A stretch of DNA of 64,000 nucleotides from Sipunculus nudus (Eukaryota > Annelida > Sipuncula > Golfingiida > Sipunculidae): assembly GCA_026874595.1 (NCBI GenBank), contig CM049310.1:76131056-76195055 (forward strand), given 5' to 3'. The notes beneath the pieces are model-generated. The model had not been told where the DNA came from and did no database searches. It saw only the letters and a program-made list of their open reading frames with translations. Below, one piece after another: positions 11,207-23,340 of this stretch (the first letter of the stretch is position 1; each line of letters starts with the position of its first letter). The position numbers and the translations under genes were made by a program.

Positions 11207-11653
11207 CGTAATGTAATTCATAGGTATACCCTGGCGGTAGTCAGTATCCATCTAGTGTTTAGGCCGTCTATTGTAATTTTACTTTCATAACATTTGCAGG
11301 CATCGAATGATTTATGATATTAACATAATATGTTATCAACAAAGTCATATCATATTTTTTATCAAACTCTTGTATTTATGCATCCCCAGCAGATAAATTA
11401 TATTTATATATATTTGTAAAATAAATTAAACCACACAATGTTGAAACAGGCCATGTGGTGCCTTTGACTTTGACATGTTTTCGGGCCCGTTGTATTCCCT
11501 GAATGATAACAGTATCATTGTTCGTATTTGTGACGCACAATGTATATGTAATCAATCGTATGGAAATAAATTACAAGGAATGTCATGATCGATAAAATCA
11601 CATCTTTGTTGTTGAGTGTGGCTGGTATCCTACCATATAGTATTAACGTGTAA

Positions 11654-11936
11654 GGCCAAAAAAAAAAAAAGGTATGGTTCTCAGGCACCGCCCGCGTCAA
11701 TTTTTACCCCCCGCATCAACAATTTTTATTTTTAATTTATATTTCAAGAAGATGAATATTACAATTTATGTAGTGCTTTTCCCTGTTTTGCAAAAAAAAT
11801 TGTTATTTTCATACTTTTCCCTGATCATATGACATTTTTATGGAGACACTCAAAAAAAGGTCAAAAATAAAATACCGCCCGCCCGCACTGATTTCTGAAA
11901 AAAAGTGCCTGAGAACCATACCTTATTTTTTTGGCC
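11654..11936. mobile_element. Harbinger-like MITE, copy 1
   Basis: Terminal inverted repeats start GGCC plus an A-run and then GGTATGGTTCTCAGGCAC; the right end is the inverse, ending GGCC at 11936. The element is 283 bp and flanked by TAA on both sides (11651-11653, 11937-11939), a 3-bp TWA target duplication as in PIF/Harbinger elements. No transposase frame. Copies 2 and 3 are at 21608-21972 and 58146-58442. Confidence 0.8.
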
Positions 11937-12059
11937 TAATGTGTCAACGTTAAAAGATTACAGATGTGTGTGCTGATTGAATCGTTTCAGGGAAACGTTA
12001 TGAGACTCGGCTGTTATTTATATATAAGCAGTCTACCCATAATTTCAGCATGCGACCTG

Positions 12060-12215
12060 AGACATCCAGGTTTTAGTGTGTACGTTAAATGGCAGCCCCC
12101 ATGAGTGGTTTCGATAACTACGACAGGTAAATCTGTCAAAGTTCAGGCTTCGGGATGGGACCCGAAAGATCTCGTCCAGGAGAGAATCTATATCTAGGGA
12201 GAAAGTTTCAGTTGG
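12060..12215. repeat. dispersed repeat, copy 2 (first near 3926)
   Basis: CATCCAGGTTTTAGTGTGTA and AAATGGCAGCCCC match 3930-3965, with further weak similarity to about 12210. Confidence 0.55.
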
Positions 12216-13295
12216 TCACAAGTGTACTATTATTAACACGCGTGTATGTAATGATTGGAAAGGAATAAAGGTCCATATCAATATATGCACCTTTAAGAAC
12301 TAACAGTGAATATATGCAAGTTATATGATTGTCAGTATGCATGCTGCTATGCATTACAAAAAGACCATGGAGTAGGGGTCAAGAATTTTGTGCGTCCTTA
12401 TAAGACTTAAAACCCTATGAAAATTCCAGTAATTAAAAAGCTGTTATTGGTGTCCGGAGCTTTGAGGGGAAATATGGAACTGCTTTTCAACACTGCCTAC
12501 TAACTCAATTGTCTCTGTTTAACGACAAAATATAGTGGTAGCGGTCAGTTTTTTTTCCAAAACATTGGACCGAATTCATGCACCAACCTAGTGTAATAGG
12601 AATTAAGTGATTTGTGATCTTTGGTTTTGATCGGTTAACTCCTGGCTCCAACGAAACTGTCGTACATTTTAGCAGGTCATTTTGGACAGAGACTCCATAA
12701 GAAATTTTCCAAATTCAACAAATACGCCGGTTGAGTTGGTGTATTAAAACGTCTTCTGGTCTGAGGGTTCCTCAGGAATGCTCTCAAGGGACTTACTTTT
12801 TTTACTTTTGATCAACCTCACGTGCCTCAGTATAGTACCAGTTAGTCATTGTTTCAGATGTGACAATGAATAAGCACGGGCTGCTTTGTTTGTTCCGTTG
12901 AACGATAGCTAAATGTGCGTTTATCTCTCCTTGCATCTACCTACAGGAAAATCATAATCGCAAAAAAGACATTCTTGAATGTAAAATCCCCGAATGTTGT
13001 ATATACGGGAGGATGGAGGATTTTAGAAGATGTATTTTTTTTCTAATTTTTGCGACTTTTGTTTTTTTCAGACCGTCAAATGTCAGCAATTATGTCAGTT
13101 TTTCTCACCTGTGATTTCATCTAGTCGCCCTAATTGATTATGACTTTTTTCTTCAGTTCCTGAAGACTGGTGGCACCACCTGTATTTTTCTATTTTGATT
13201 TATTTTTTCCCTGAATTTTAAGACTGCCATATTATATTGATACAATAAGATTCGCATCTAGGGTTTCATCTGGTGTCCTGAAACTTTGTGTCCTT
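12216..13295. other. intergenic, no recognised features
   Basis: No exon, RNA gene or complete mobile element could be recognised here. Confidence 0.5.
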
Positions 13296-14208
13296 ATTAG
13301 GGCCTCGCTTGAATAAGCGGATGCCCCATTGGAATCACCCTGTCTGTCCTCCTGATTGTCTTTCTGTATGTTCGTCAAATTTGTTACCGGATGATAACTC
13401 CCGTTGAATTGACATATGGATTACAAACTTGCCTTTTTAATAGCCCACCTATAAAGCAAGAACTCTATTGATATTCGGGTCATGAGATCAAAGGTCAAGG
13501 TAACAAGACTCATTAAGAAAGATTGTGGATGCATTTTAAGCCCAACCTTTCGTCCCAAACCTTCCATTTTTCACATATACACGACCTGCCAATAGGGAAA
13601 GAATTTGATTTTCGGGTCACGAGGGCAAATTCAAGGTCACAGGGGCTGTCCGTCCACATATGTTTCCAGATGATAGCTTTGGTTTGGATTGAAATATTGA
13701 TTTCAAACTTACAATCTAAGTTTGGCCCACCACCAAAGGAAGAATCTGCAGAGATCTTTGGACAGTGTATCCTTCCTTCTTATTTCTCAGGAAGGATTTG
13801 ATATATCAGCCTGAGATTGTGGTTATATATACATCTCGGATAGTCACTTCGTATACAAGACTTGTGGCGCCATCTACAGTTGTTTAGGGTTTTCATGTCT
13901 CTGTGCACACAGCTCAAGAATGGTTTGAAGTAACTGTCTGAAATTTTACGTCAATATATATCTTCGATGGCTTTCTCATTCACAAGACTGGTGGCGCCAC
14001 CTACAATCAATTTTGTGTTGTGTACACCCATGTCAGTATTTCAGGAGTGATGTTTGGTGCATGTACTCGGGTAATTGCATTGTACATGGACATATACATG
14101 TTACACATGTACATAGAAAGTAATCAATAATCTCACAAGCATCTGATCAATTAAGCATTATAACTTATGTATATCCCATTGAACAGGTTCGCATTAGGCC
14201 TTTAGGCC
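13296..14208. repeat. composite repeat with GGTCAAGG and GTGGCGCCACCT blocks
   Basis: Contains the bivalve-type phrases TCATGAGATCAAAGGTCAAGG (about 13480-13500), GTGGATGCATTTTAAGCC (13524-13541) and GGTGGCGCCACCTACA (13990-14005), and ends with GGTTCGCATTAGGCCTTTAGGCC (14186-14208). It resembles the internal units of HINE-3 at 53.4 kb. Exact boundaries are not clear. Confidence 0.5.
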
Positions 14209-14984
14209 ATATTTGGTCGTCTCACAAATAAATCTTCACCTGATATACAGAGTTTTGTCGAGACGCATTAAGACAAGCGTTTCCTCGTGCGGCCTCTTTC
14301 TTGTCGACTCAAACCAGTTCCTTTTGGAGACTAGCAATTAATACATCTTTCTTCATTCAGACCAGTTAGTTCATACGGAATATAATGCATCGGCTGTGTA
14401 AGTGAAGCCTACCTTCATATAGGTACGCCACAACACAAAAGGAATGTCATTTTTATGGAGTAAATGCGCTAAGGCCTGATTCAATCAACATTTTTTTTCC
14501 GGCGAAGTACACTTCATCGGGAGGAAAACCTGTGTGTGCTAGGCTACATCAGAACTAAATCACCACGTAAGGACATAAAAAACACACAAATCTAATGACA
14601 CGTATATATACTGTATATACGCATATGCTGTTAGATCCTCGTGCATTATGTAGGCTACTTCTACTACATATGTCTTATCTGTTAGACAAAGGATCTTCTA
14701 AATTATACCCATGTATTGACAGGGAGACAGTATCACAGCAGGTTATCATGATGCGTAACAGATAGAATAAGGCACGTTTCTTTTATTCTTTTTCCACTTA
14801 TGTTCACTGCAGCGTCAACCAGCGACTGTCCCGTTCTCTCCTGATTATAATCTTGGGATGGATGCTGCTTGTAGTGACTGGAAGTTACGTGGCAGTCCTG
14901 TACTGACAACTCCGTGAATGCATTTACAAACAGATATATATGTGTGATATATTGCCTTGTCGTGCTTCATTGACACTTTTTGAA

Positions 14985-15445
14985 AGTAAGTTACCATTAA
15001 TTTGACTTCAACAACTTAACTTCGATTCCATCATTTTAACTTTTTCTGACGTATATAATTTCTGCAGTTCTACCGGATAGGGTGAAGTAAATATGCCGTC
15101 TGTACAATTTTAAACACGTAATTAAGCACGTAGAATTAATGCTTCCAATCACCTTGGCACCCGTATTTATCTTGATAATTATACAATGTTCAGTTATAAA
15201 TGTTGAAAGGCTTTTTGAAAGTTAATCACCTTTAATGTAACTTCAGCAACTTAACCTCGACTCCATCATTTTTTCGTGACGTTAACCATTTCTGTAGTTC
15301 TACCAGATAGGGTGAAGAAAATCTGCTGTCAGTACAAAATTTTAAAAACGTAATAACGGAGTACGTACGCCTAATGCTTCCGTTTTCCTTGTCACCCTCT
15401 TTTATCTTGATCACTAATCAATGTTCAGGTACAAATTTTGAAAGA
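14985..15445. repeat. 234-bp tandem duplication, diverged
   Basis: The block with AACTTCAACAACTTAAC...CTACCGGATAGGGTGAAG...GTTCAG recurs 234 bases later (CTTAACTTCG at about 15016 against CTTAACCTCG at about 15250), and a third partial start follows near 15430. Identity looks near 80%. Confidence 0.8.
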
Positions 15446-16126
15446 GGTTAACCACGAAGGCGCTCCTGTGATCAGTGAAAACATGTACCAATGCATACGT
15501 GTATGCAACTATAGTTTTAAGATTAAGTTTTAAAAAAGCGTTACTCCACCCTAAACTTTGCCGGGACACGGTCCCCTTGCCGTCTCTCCGCAGATGATTT
15601 ATCGTCTGGACGCTGTCCTTCGAGTGTCGCATCGTAATACACGCCTTTATTAAACACTGATTTCTCCCAGTTTCTCGAAGCGCTCTTGGGGGCTGACATT
15701 TTACGTACACACTAAATACGAAATTATGGGTATAGCGCTATAGAGGGTCTTAATTATGGATTTCACCTTTAAAGAGATATTGCAGGACATTGTCTTGAAC
15801 TATTTCTGAAAAAATCTTAAGACACAGATTGAAAGTGCTAGACTATGATAGAAGACAAGTCATGAAAATAAGGCAGAAGGTAGCATGATCAACCTATTTG
15901 TTAATTAATGTATAATCTTATTATTTTTAAAAAATTATATGTATACTTCACAATATTTATTTTGTATATCATAGCGAAATGAAGTGTTGTGCGTTTTATT
16001 CCCAGTCATTTTGTTTACATATAACTGCTGTGAACTCTTTCAGGAGCAATTAGTCCATCAGGAAGAACAAGTAAATACACCGAACTATATGTTAGCATAA
16101 GCCCAAGTACCAGCCACCCACACGAG
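15446..16126. other. upstream region of the sulfotransferase gene
   Basis: No coding exon recognised. The last part, after an AT-rich stretch to about 15975, is probably the 5' UTR. No clear TATA box or CpG island is seen. Confidence 0.4.
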
Positions 16127-17218
16127 ATGGCGTTTCGTCGATTCACTGAGCGGTACACAGTGATTGGTCTGTTTGCAGCATTTGTGATACTAGTTTTATA
16201 CATGGGTCAGATGGAACCAACAGGTCGGCGAGAATCAACAGGCATTCACGGAAGGTTCTCTGATTATAAGGGCTACTCAAAAGCCAAACCACTGAAAAAT
16301 TCCTTCATGTTATTTTCAATGTATCGCACTGGCGCATCCGCCATTGGAGAACTTTTGAAAGCCCATCCCGATGTTTACTACATGTATGAGCCCATGAAGC
16401 TGGCGTCTCTGGATGAAAACACCTATTATAAATTGCAGAGGAATCATATTACCTACTTCTTCCAGCTTTTCAGATGTAATTTGAAAGATTACTTCAATCA
16501 AGTCGAGTCGTTGTACACTAAGGACATGAGCCCGGATTTGTTCGGCTGGCGGGTCAAGAGCTTCTGCACTTTCAAGACAACTTTGGATTGCGAGTCATTC
16601 ACGGCTCCTCAGTTTGAGCAGACCTGTAGAAGTAAGATGTATATCGTCGCTAAGGAAGTCCACGTGGCGGGGATGGAGCGTCTACCCGAACTGACGCTCC
16701 ATGGCGTCAAAATCATCCACATTGTCCGTGATCCGCGGGGGACCATTAATTCAATACGGAACGTGGATCGAGAAGACAAGACTGGGGAGAAACCTATAGA
16801 ACAATACGCAAAATCCGTGTGTTCTTTATTGAAGGATCAAATTCGGATGGGCATGGATGTATTTAGGTCCGATAGAGATTATTACAAATTAGTTCGGTTT
16901 GAGGATATCTTAATTAATCCAGCAAATAAACTGCCAGGTCTGTATAATTTTCTTCAACTTCAAATGCCGGAGGGGACGATAGAAGCGGCTAGACAAGGAC
17001 CTGTGGAAGAGGTACCAGACGCGGACATGATTCGTCCTTATAATCGGTATTCACCAATGAACTGGCAGCAACAACTCACGTGGGATGAGGTCAAGGTCAT
17101 TCAAGACGCATGTGGATCTGCCTTTAACGTTCTTGGTTATCGGATTCTGAATAATCCACAGGAGTTAACGGACGAGTCAGTGAATATTTTAGGAGAAATG
17201 AATCCTGTGTTCATGTAA
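16127..17218 (+). CDS. carbohydrate (Gal/GalNAc/GlcNAc 6-O-type) sulfotransferase, single exon
   Basis: A 363-residue type II Golgi membrane enzyme predicted to transfer sulfate from PAPS to a sugar 6-hydroxyl on glycans. A short cytoplasmic head with RR precedes one membrane segment (about residues 11-27) and a lumenal catalytic domain. The 5'-phosphosulfate loop is FSMYRTGASAIGELL (63-77), followed by YMYEPM (85-90). The 3'-phosphate site is KIIHIVRDPRGTINSIR (195-211) with R201 and S209, and YKLVRFEDIL (253-262) and LGYRI (336-340) are further family landmarks. Length fits the CHST1/3/5 group (about 390-480) at its short end. The start is the first ATG in frame with G at -3 and +4. The PAPS loop has Ala-Ser-Ala where relatives usually have Ser-Ser-Phe. 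Acceptor sugar cannot be told. Confidence 0.92.
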   Translation: MAFRRFTERYTVIGLFAAFVILVLYMGQMEPTGRRESTGIHGRFSDYKGYSKAKPLKNSFMLFSMYRTGASAIGELLKAHPDVYYMYEPMKLASLDENTYYKLQRNHITYFFQLFRCNLKDYFNQVESLYTKDMSPDLFGWRVKSFCTFKTTLDCESFTAPQFEQTCRSKMYIVAKEVHVAGMERLPELTLHGVKIIHIVRDPRGTINSIRNVDREDKTGEKPIEQYAKSVCSLLKDQIRMGMDVFRSDRDYYKLVRFEDILINPANKLPGLYNFLQLQMPEGTIEAARQGPVEEVPDADMIRPYNRYSPMNWQQQLTWDEVKVIQDACGSAFNVLGYRILNNPQELTDESVNILGEMNPVFM

Positions 17219-19456
17219 TAGTATGCTTAGAGTGTTAAAGGGCAACGTATAGGCAGTCATAAAGGGGTAGAATGAGAGCGCCTCCTTCCGCCCATCTTTT
17301 GTGATCTAAAAAGTGCAGAAAATAGAATAATATACAATGTAAACATAAATACAGCCCCGAATTTCGCGTGACGTAATGTTTTCTTCCTTGTACCTCTGAT
17401 TATATACTTTTTCCATGCGTGCGGAATCCTCGATCAGCGTGAGGCGTTTTCACAGGGGATTCCCCGCCCCCAGCATTCTAGATACCATGTCGCGCTTGGA
17501 TCTGTAATGTATAGTTCAACAGCTTCATGCATGTATTTATATTTTTATTCCATGCATTTGCAGGGACGTACAACGGTAGTGTACATGTTATTAGCCTGCG
17601 GGTGGGGTTGGGTCGTATATGACAAAACGCAGTTAATAATCAGGACTAGGTAACTAGTTGACAAACAGTGCAGCAGTTAAACTTGAATGATCTGTCGCCA
17701 TGATAAAAGATACAGCCACAAGCGGACAGCATTCGCGTCCTTGGCCTCCACAAGAAGATTCAACCCCTTCGCGAATGAAAAAGCCCCCCCCCCCATGTTT
17801 TTTTTCTAAGATACTGTACTTGCTCCTGATTTTTCGTTTTAATGGTACACTTTTAATTACTAATCTGAAGTTTATCGAAACGATAGAGATCAAAGCAGCC
17901 TATGGTTTTCTGCTATCTTTGCGTGTTTACCGTGCTAAGGAACAATGATGTAATGTGTACACAGTAAAGTTTTAATTGACATTCTTGCGGTGATATATGT
18001 AGGCTCTGTACACTTCTCTACAGTTCTGCAGATCAAGAAAGACAAGCTGTACTGAAGGAATGAGGTATATTTTTAGGGCTAATTAACCAGACAAAAAAAC
18101 AAAAACATAATTGTTATAGAAATGCATAAAAAATATCTGGAAAACAAGTATTTTTCTACAACATTTCGTTCACATTGATGTTGGTCAAGGTCATTGGTCA
18201 AGGTTCGCATCAGACATGCACTTAGAACTGCACCTTAAATGTTCCAAAATTTAACATTCAAAGTGGAGTTTGCAACTCATGTTGAAGACTTGTTTCACAG
18301 CCTATGACCCTTTTTTCTACACCTGTTTCAGTAATATTGTTCATCCAAAATAGACCATATTTATATCAGAGTGTATGGGCACTTAATGCGTGGGTTTTAA
18401 TGGAATATATATGTCGATCTTTTGATTGCATTTTAATATGAACATTGGACTTGACTTGGTTGACACCATTTTTGACATATTTGTGAAACGTTGTAGATAG
18501 ATATTTGATATCACTTGGCCGCTTATAGCAGTATGAACCCGGATCAGATATTTTTAGTCTGAGGTCAGTCATTCCATATTTCTGATTAACAATACTTGGT
18601 CACCATGCATACGCTGCTGGACGACGGCGACGCAACAGGTTTCAGGTTTCTATTACGTCGCCAGCCCACCAAATGGCCAACTGGGGTTATAGCACGATAC
18701 GATATGTTACTCTTAGAAAAGAAATTGAATAAAAATATTTCCTATGGTTTTAACATACCAATGTTCACATTATGTTGTATGTCGAAAGGCCTTTAATAAA
18801 AATTAACCATTCTGAAGAGCATGAAGCACCTGTAACAATGACTGAATTATTTGTCCAGGGAGAATTGAAGCATTGACATCCCGGTTGACATCTTGATGCT
18901 TTACGCCTGTGTACTTTTATGTTCATATTTTCACTCTCTTGGTGCAAAATAGTGCTGAGAATTGAACAGTAATGTTTTTCAGTGGTCCAATATACAATAC
19001 ATATAGATATACCGAACAATTATCAATGGATATATGTTAAATCTCACAGTTGTGTATGGAGTGTTATAATAATAATTAAGTACAGGGGCAATGTATGGAC
19101 TCAAATTGCGTCATGCAGTCACTAAAAAAGCAATTGAGGAGTCCATTCTTATGGGCTATGCTTGAGTCTGCATAGTTTGTTTCCAATACTTTTGTCGAAC
19201 GGTGAGACCCAACCGCCGACTTTTGCTATATTTGGTAAAATTGTTAAGGTTTTAGTACAATATTTTCTTTTAAACTTTTAGGTTACTGTTATTTGTTCTT
19301 GATTTTAACATTTTCTTCAACGTTTCTGCTCCTAACTATGTGTGGGAGGCAAGGTTAAACATGGATTTGCACTTATTTGATACGGTTTATTAGTTCCAAT
19401 ATTTTCTTGACATAGTGGTACACAGAAACGAAAACGAATAAGTAGCTTCAAGAAAA
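17219..19456. other. intergenic, no recognised features
   Basis: Includes the 3' UTR of the sulfotransferase. No canonical AATAAA is seen close to its stop; one occurs at about 18728. A C11 tract is at 17784-17794. No other gene is supported. Confidence 0.5.
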
Positions 19457-19474
19457 CCCCCCCCCCCCCCCCCC
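19457..19474. repeat. poly(C) tract, 18 C
   Basis: Uninterrupted C18, the longest of several G/C homopolymers in the window on this side. Confidence 0.95.
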
Positions 19475-20014
19475 GGCCACTGCAACAAACAAAATCAACA
19501 AATTGCAGTTATCCTGTACATAATAATCTTAAATGCAAAGTATCCATTTGTCCCTTTAATCAATGTTAGTATATGCAGTAATTAAGAACTCAATATAGCT
19601 ATTTGTATCAACTGTAAGTATATATACTGCTATATGTGACAGTAACACAGAAATAATAGTCTAAAAACAGTCTGGTTATACTCTTCAACTCTTTAGAAAC
19701 TTCTGCTACTTACACCATCAGTAACAGATCAAATAACTGTGAGATTAACATAAATGTTACTCTTTAATCCCCTGCTCTGCAGTATTACATAAATTCTGTA
19801 CGCTCTAAATTTCACTTACACATGATAACAAATAAGTCATATGATTCAGTAAAACGTATTCTTCATATACCACAAAATATGCACTGTCTGATATGAATAA
19901 ACAGATATTTGTGACGTTTTACGAGTACTTCCGCTCAATTTGAATCTACACAAGAAGAGTTTCTCTGATCTCTAAATAGCATCCCAGATACTCGGCTTCA
20001 TTAATTCCCAAATA

Positions 20015-20465
20015 TCCTCACAATAGCTAACTCTAAAATGTTCACAAAAAAATGAATTTAACCAAGACATTTGTCAAAATATACGCCTAGCTGCACCTGT
20101 ACTACATGGAATATGACACATTCACTATTAATCAGTAGAGAAACGATACAGCGTTGAACGAATAAAGTTTGTTTCCTGCTGCCAGTAGACTTTTAACAGG
20201 CAATCCGCTGACATGCAAGCAACTACAGTATTCCCTGTTTAATGAAAATAAACGAATGACAATTTACGAAAATCACGGAAGTTGAAGCGGAAGTCCTGTT
20301 TCCATCTCTAGCCACGACGGAAAGTCACAAAAATCCTTTTGAATACTTCCAATAGCACAAATAAACAGGTAACCTCTGTCCCGTCAGATCCGAACTTGTG
20401 AAGTTATTTCGAAAAAAAATGGCCTATTTTCCTGCGGCACATGCGCATTAGCAACCTAGCGGCTG
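20015..20465. repeat. duplicated segment, copy 1 (copy 2 at 40050-40495)
   Basis: From CACAATAGCTAACT to CATGCGCATTAGCAACCTA this matches 40050-40495 in order. Landmarks include GTCAAAATATACGCCTA, GATACAGCGTTGAAC, TTCCCTGTTT and AACCTCTG(C/T)CCCGTC. Homology resumes at 21345-21425 (GTGTGATTTTAACTGAAGGCTGT...CCACTGACGCCT) against 40508-40578, so copy 1 carries about 880 extra bases or copy 2 has lost them. Confidence 0.8.
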
Positions 20466-20787
20466 TTCAGGTCAAGCAAACGTATTCCAAATCTCTTTAT
20501 ATTATCATTTAACACTATTGCCTATGAACAAATGTTAATATAGACCTTAAATGAAATGAACCCGAATCCTTGAGGAAAAATATTTTATTTTCTATTTATT
20601 TGCCACAAATAAACATGATGTTGTGTGATTTGTTCAAAACTATTGACACATCTATGTGCACTGTCAACTCGAGGGTGACGTCACACACAGGGAAATTCCC
20701 ATATGACTAAAAATTCTAGATCTCATCAAAATCATAGTATAAATGACACTGTCAGGCTAAAATTTCAGGGAAGAATAAAAACAACAT

Positions 20788-21193
20788 AACCGGCTTCTGT
20801 GGCTCAGGGGTAGAGTGCAGGACTCAAAGCCGGGAGATCGTGAGTTCGAATCTCAGCCGAGGCGGTGGGATTTTTCATGGTCGGCCCCCACCCAGGGTGA
20901 GCGCTCTGCAGGCTTTATGGCAAGGCCATGCCAAGCGGCCGTGTTTCACTCACAAACGAGTGAGGTGGTTCCTCGGTGGTATGACCCAGCAATGGTGACG
21001 TTAACGCACCCAGGGCCCGCAGGTACAGTAGTCACCGGGCCTGGTTGACGCTAGGATATAAAATGAGAGGAAGCGTGTGATACTGCCCTGTCACGTAGTC
21101 CGAAACCGGAATGGAATTCTGCAGATGTATATATATGTAGTCAAGTAAGCATTAAAAAAATGAAGGCGGTTACCTCCACCAAAAAAAAAAATT
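20788..21193 (+). mobile_element. tRNA-derived SINE-like element
   Basis: The head has RNA polymerase III promoter boxes: A box TGGCTCAGGGG (20800-20810) and B box GAGTTCGAATCTC (20842-20854), spaced as in a tRNA. The acceptor strands pair at 6 of 7 positions, but the anticodon arm does not fold, so it is a tRNA derivative. A GC-rich body follows (to about 21060) and the tail ends in A-rich sequence. A possible target duplication of AATAAAAACAACAT type lies at 20774-20787 and again, A-expanded, near 21194. It sits inside the extra part of duplicated segment copy 1. Confidence 0.6.
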
Positions 21194-21607
21194 AATAAAA
21201 AAAAAACATGTATTGCTAGATTGAGTTTATTTCTAAATTTTGCCTGGGACGTCACACTTTGCACCAGCCAATCACATCAGGGCCAAGACTGTTCTGAATG
21301 ATGCACATAACATCTCCACGTGCTATAACGTTCACCTAATCACTACCGGCGTGTGATTTTAACTGAAGGCTGTTCCACACAAAAGTGAAAGGGCTGTTTT
21401 TACACAAGCGTACCACTGACGCCTATCTTATATAGATGAACATAATCACACCGTACTTAAACCTAGTGACCCGAAGTCAATCCATCAGCCTTCTTCAGAA
21501 GATTGAGAATCAACTGTAATTGCGTTAAACGACGTAATGAAATATAAACTGTAGGTTGCATAGTTACAATCTACGTCTATTGATTTAAAGAAAAAATGTA
21601 TGTATTA

Positions 21608-21972
21608 GGCTTAATAAAAAAAAATATTAAGGTTTGGTTCTCAGGCACCTTTTTCAGAAATCAATGCGGGCGGGCGGGTTTTTTTTTTTTATCTTATTAT
21701 TATTTTTTTTTTTGCATTTTTCGATAAAAATGCCAAATGATAAGCAAAAAGCATGATAATAACAGATTTATTTTGCTAAATAAGTATAAGCACTTCATAA
21801 CAAAGGTAATTTAATAAAAATTTTATGATTTTGTATTTTTGAAAGAAATGTCCGAGCGGCTGGAGCTAAAAATAAGTTTCTAATGAAAATCAAAATAAAA
21901 ATTTTGATGCGGGGGTTTAAAATTGACGCGGGCGGTGCCTGAGAACCATACCTTTTATTATAATTTTGTTGC
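21608..21972. mobile_element. Harbinger-like MITE, copy 2
   Basis: Same ends as the element at 11654: GGTTTGGTTCTCAGGCACC near the left and GGTGCCTGAGAACCATACC near the right, with internal GCGGGCGG blocks. Flanked by TTA at 21605-21607 and 21973-21975, again a TWA target site. Confidence 0.75.
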
Positions 21973-22027
21973 TTAATATAGAATAAATATGTATACAAGG
22001 TCCACGGTACTGGGTCCCCCGAGTGTT

Positions 22028-23340
22028 ACAACCCGTATTAAGCCCTCATAGGAGCGGGTGTCACCAGCGCCACCTGGCTCATTGTCGCCCAGTTTAGGAT
22101 CATGCACCAGAGTTAAATAGACTGTTCAGGGTTATCTTTGTGAGTTGTTAATTGAAGGAACAATTCACAGTAAAGCTTGTGGTGGGAAGCCCCAATTCAA
22201 GAAAAAACTGGCCGGTTCTAGCCGTTTAAGGAGTGTCGTGTGAAGGAAGGATGCACTCATTAAAGGTTATGTTTATCTGAATCAGGGTATAGTAAAACAA
22301 GTCAAAGGTTGTAAATTAATGGGTTACTCGATCGGTAGACGTAGGCAAAGAAAATGTAAGGCCTTTCATTTAAATCTTAAAGGTAAATGTACCCATCTTC
22401 GGAACATCAAGAATTGCAGCTTACATTCAGGCCATATATGTAGATAATCTGGTCAGATTGACGCAAATGAATTCATTATGTTGAACAGGTTTTGTCAGAC
22501 CACTAAATCCGGCTGTGGTTACCAGATATGTTGTGACCATGCCGCAATCGGCATACCTCTCATCAAGACAAAAATCATGAAAATTAAACGAAAACGTTGT
22601 ATTGAACTTTAGGAATTTCTAGTGTCGGTTATATGTCAGGAAACAGAAATAACCATCCGAGGCATTCGAGCGATAAAACAATAACAGGCATACCTACCCT
22701 TGCCCTCTTTCACCATGGTATCACTATTTCTAAGAATCTAGAAAGCTGCCCGGGTCCATGTTTCATTCTCGTTTTATACTGATACGCTTAGAAACATGTT
22801 GCGCAAGAAATACCAGTACAAAAACGGAACACAAACCCGGTCAGTCTATAAATGATATTCATACTATGGATATATTCTTATGGAAAGCCACTTTCTTACT
22901 TGTACTTGTAGTGACAGTTTCGTCCTCTCATTACTGCTGGTCGCCGGTAGATGGCGCTTTGGCGTGATGAGTGGGTTGTAGAGTTGGGGCAGTTCGTGTT
23001 AATCCCTCTGTCATGATACAGCGCATCCGATCGTTCTTTTCGGATGTGAGTGGCTTCCAGTATACATCTTTTTTGCCTGTCCGTGTCTACCATCGCCATC
23101 TACCGGCGGTCAGAAGCGGTCACGCAGTGTGAGGAAGTCCGCTGACCCGAGCGAATGAAACTGTCACAACAAGCAAGGAGCTGACTGTGCATAATTATAA
23201 GGATATCCATAGTATGTGTTATACTTCACCAGCCTTATGCATCTATTTAGTAAAAATGGCATGCATGCTGTCCAGTGAAGGTACTCATACCAAACCAAAT
23301 GACGTTTTGACTATAAAAACGGTCGTCATAATGACGACTT
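22028..23340. repeat. ~1.3-kb tandem unit, copy A
   Basis: Starts at TACAACCC...CACCTGGCTCATTGTCGCCCAG and runs to the border block with GTCGTCATAATGACGAC. On the + strand it has a cysteine-rich frame (about 22290-22611) with one in-frame TAA at about 22447. On the - strand there is a short frame ending in TGA that is open in all four copies. At 22867-22950 (+) a frame begins MDIFLWKATFLLVLVV, which looks like a signal peptide. A 16-bp perfect inverted repeat pair (22941-22956 and 23094-23109) lies near the end. Confidence 0.7.

Noticed and set aside
13523-13801. A 92-codon + strand gene
   Set aside because: It is an open frame through HINE-type repeat units that recur at 49.8 and 53-55 kb.
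14813-14906. A terminal exon encoding a membrane segment (LLIIILGWMLLVVTGSYVAVLY)
   Set aside because: It follows a fair acceptor (TTATGTTCACTGCAG), but a second frame is open equally long and no partner exon was found upstream.
20791-20866. A functional tRNA gene
   Set aside because: A and B boxes are good, but the anticodon stem does not pair, the T stem has a mismatch, and a SINE-like body with an A-rich tail follows.
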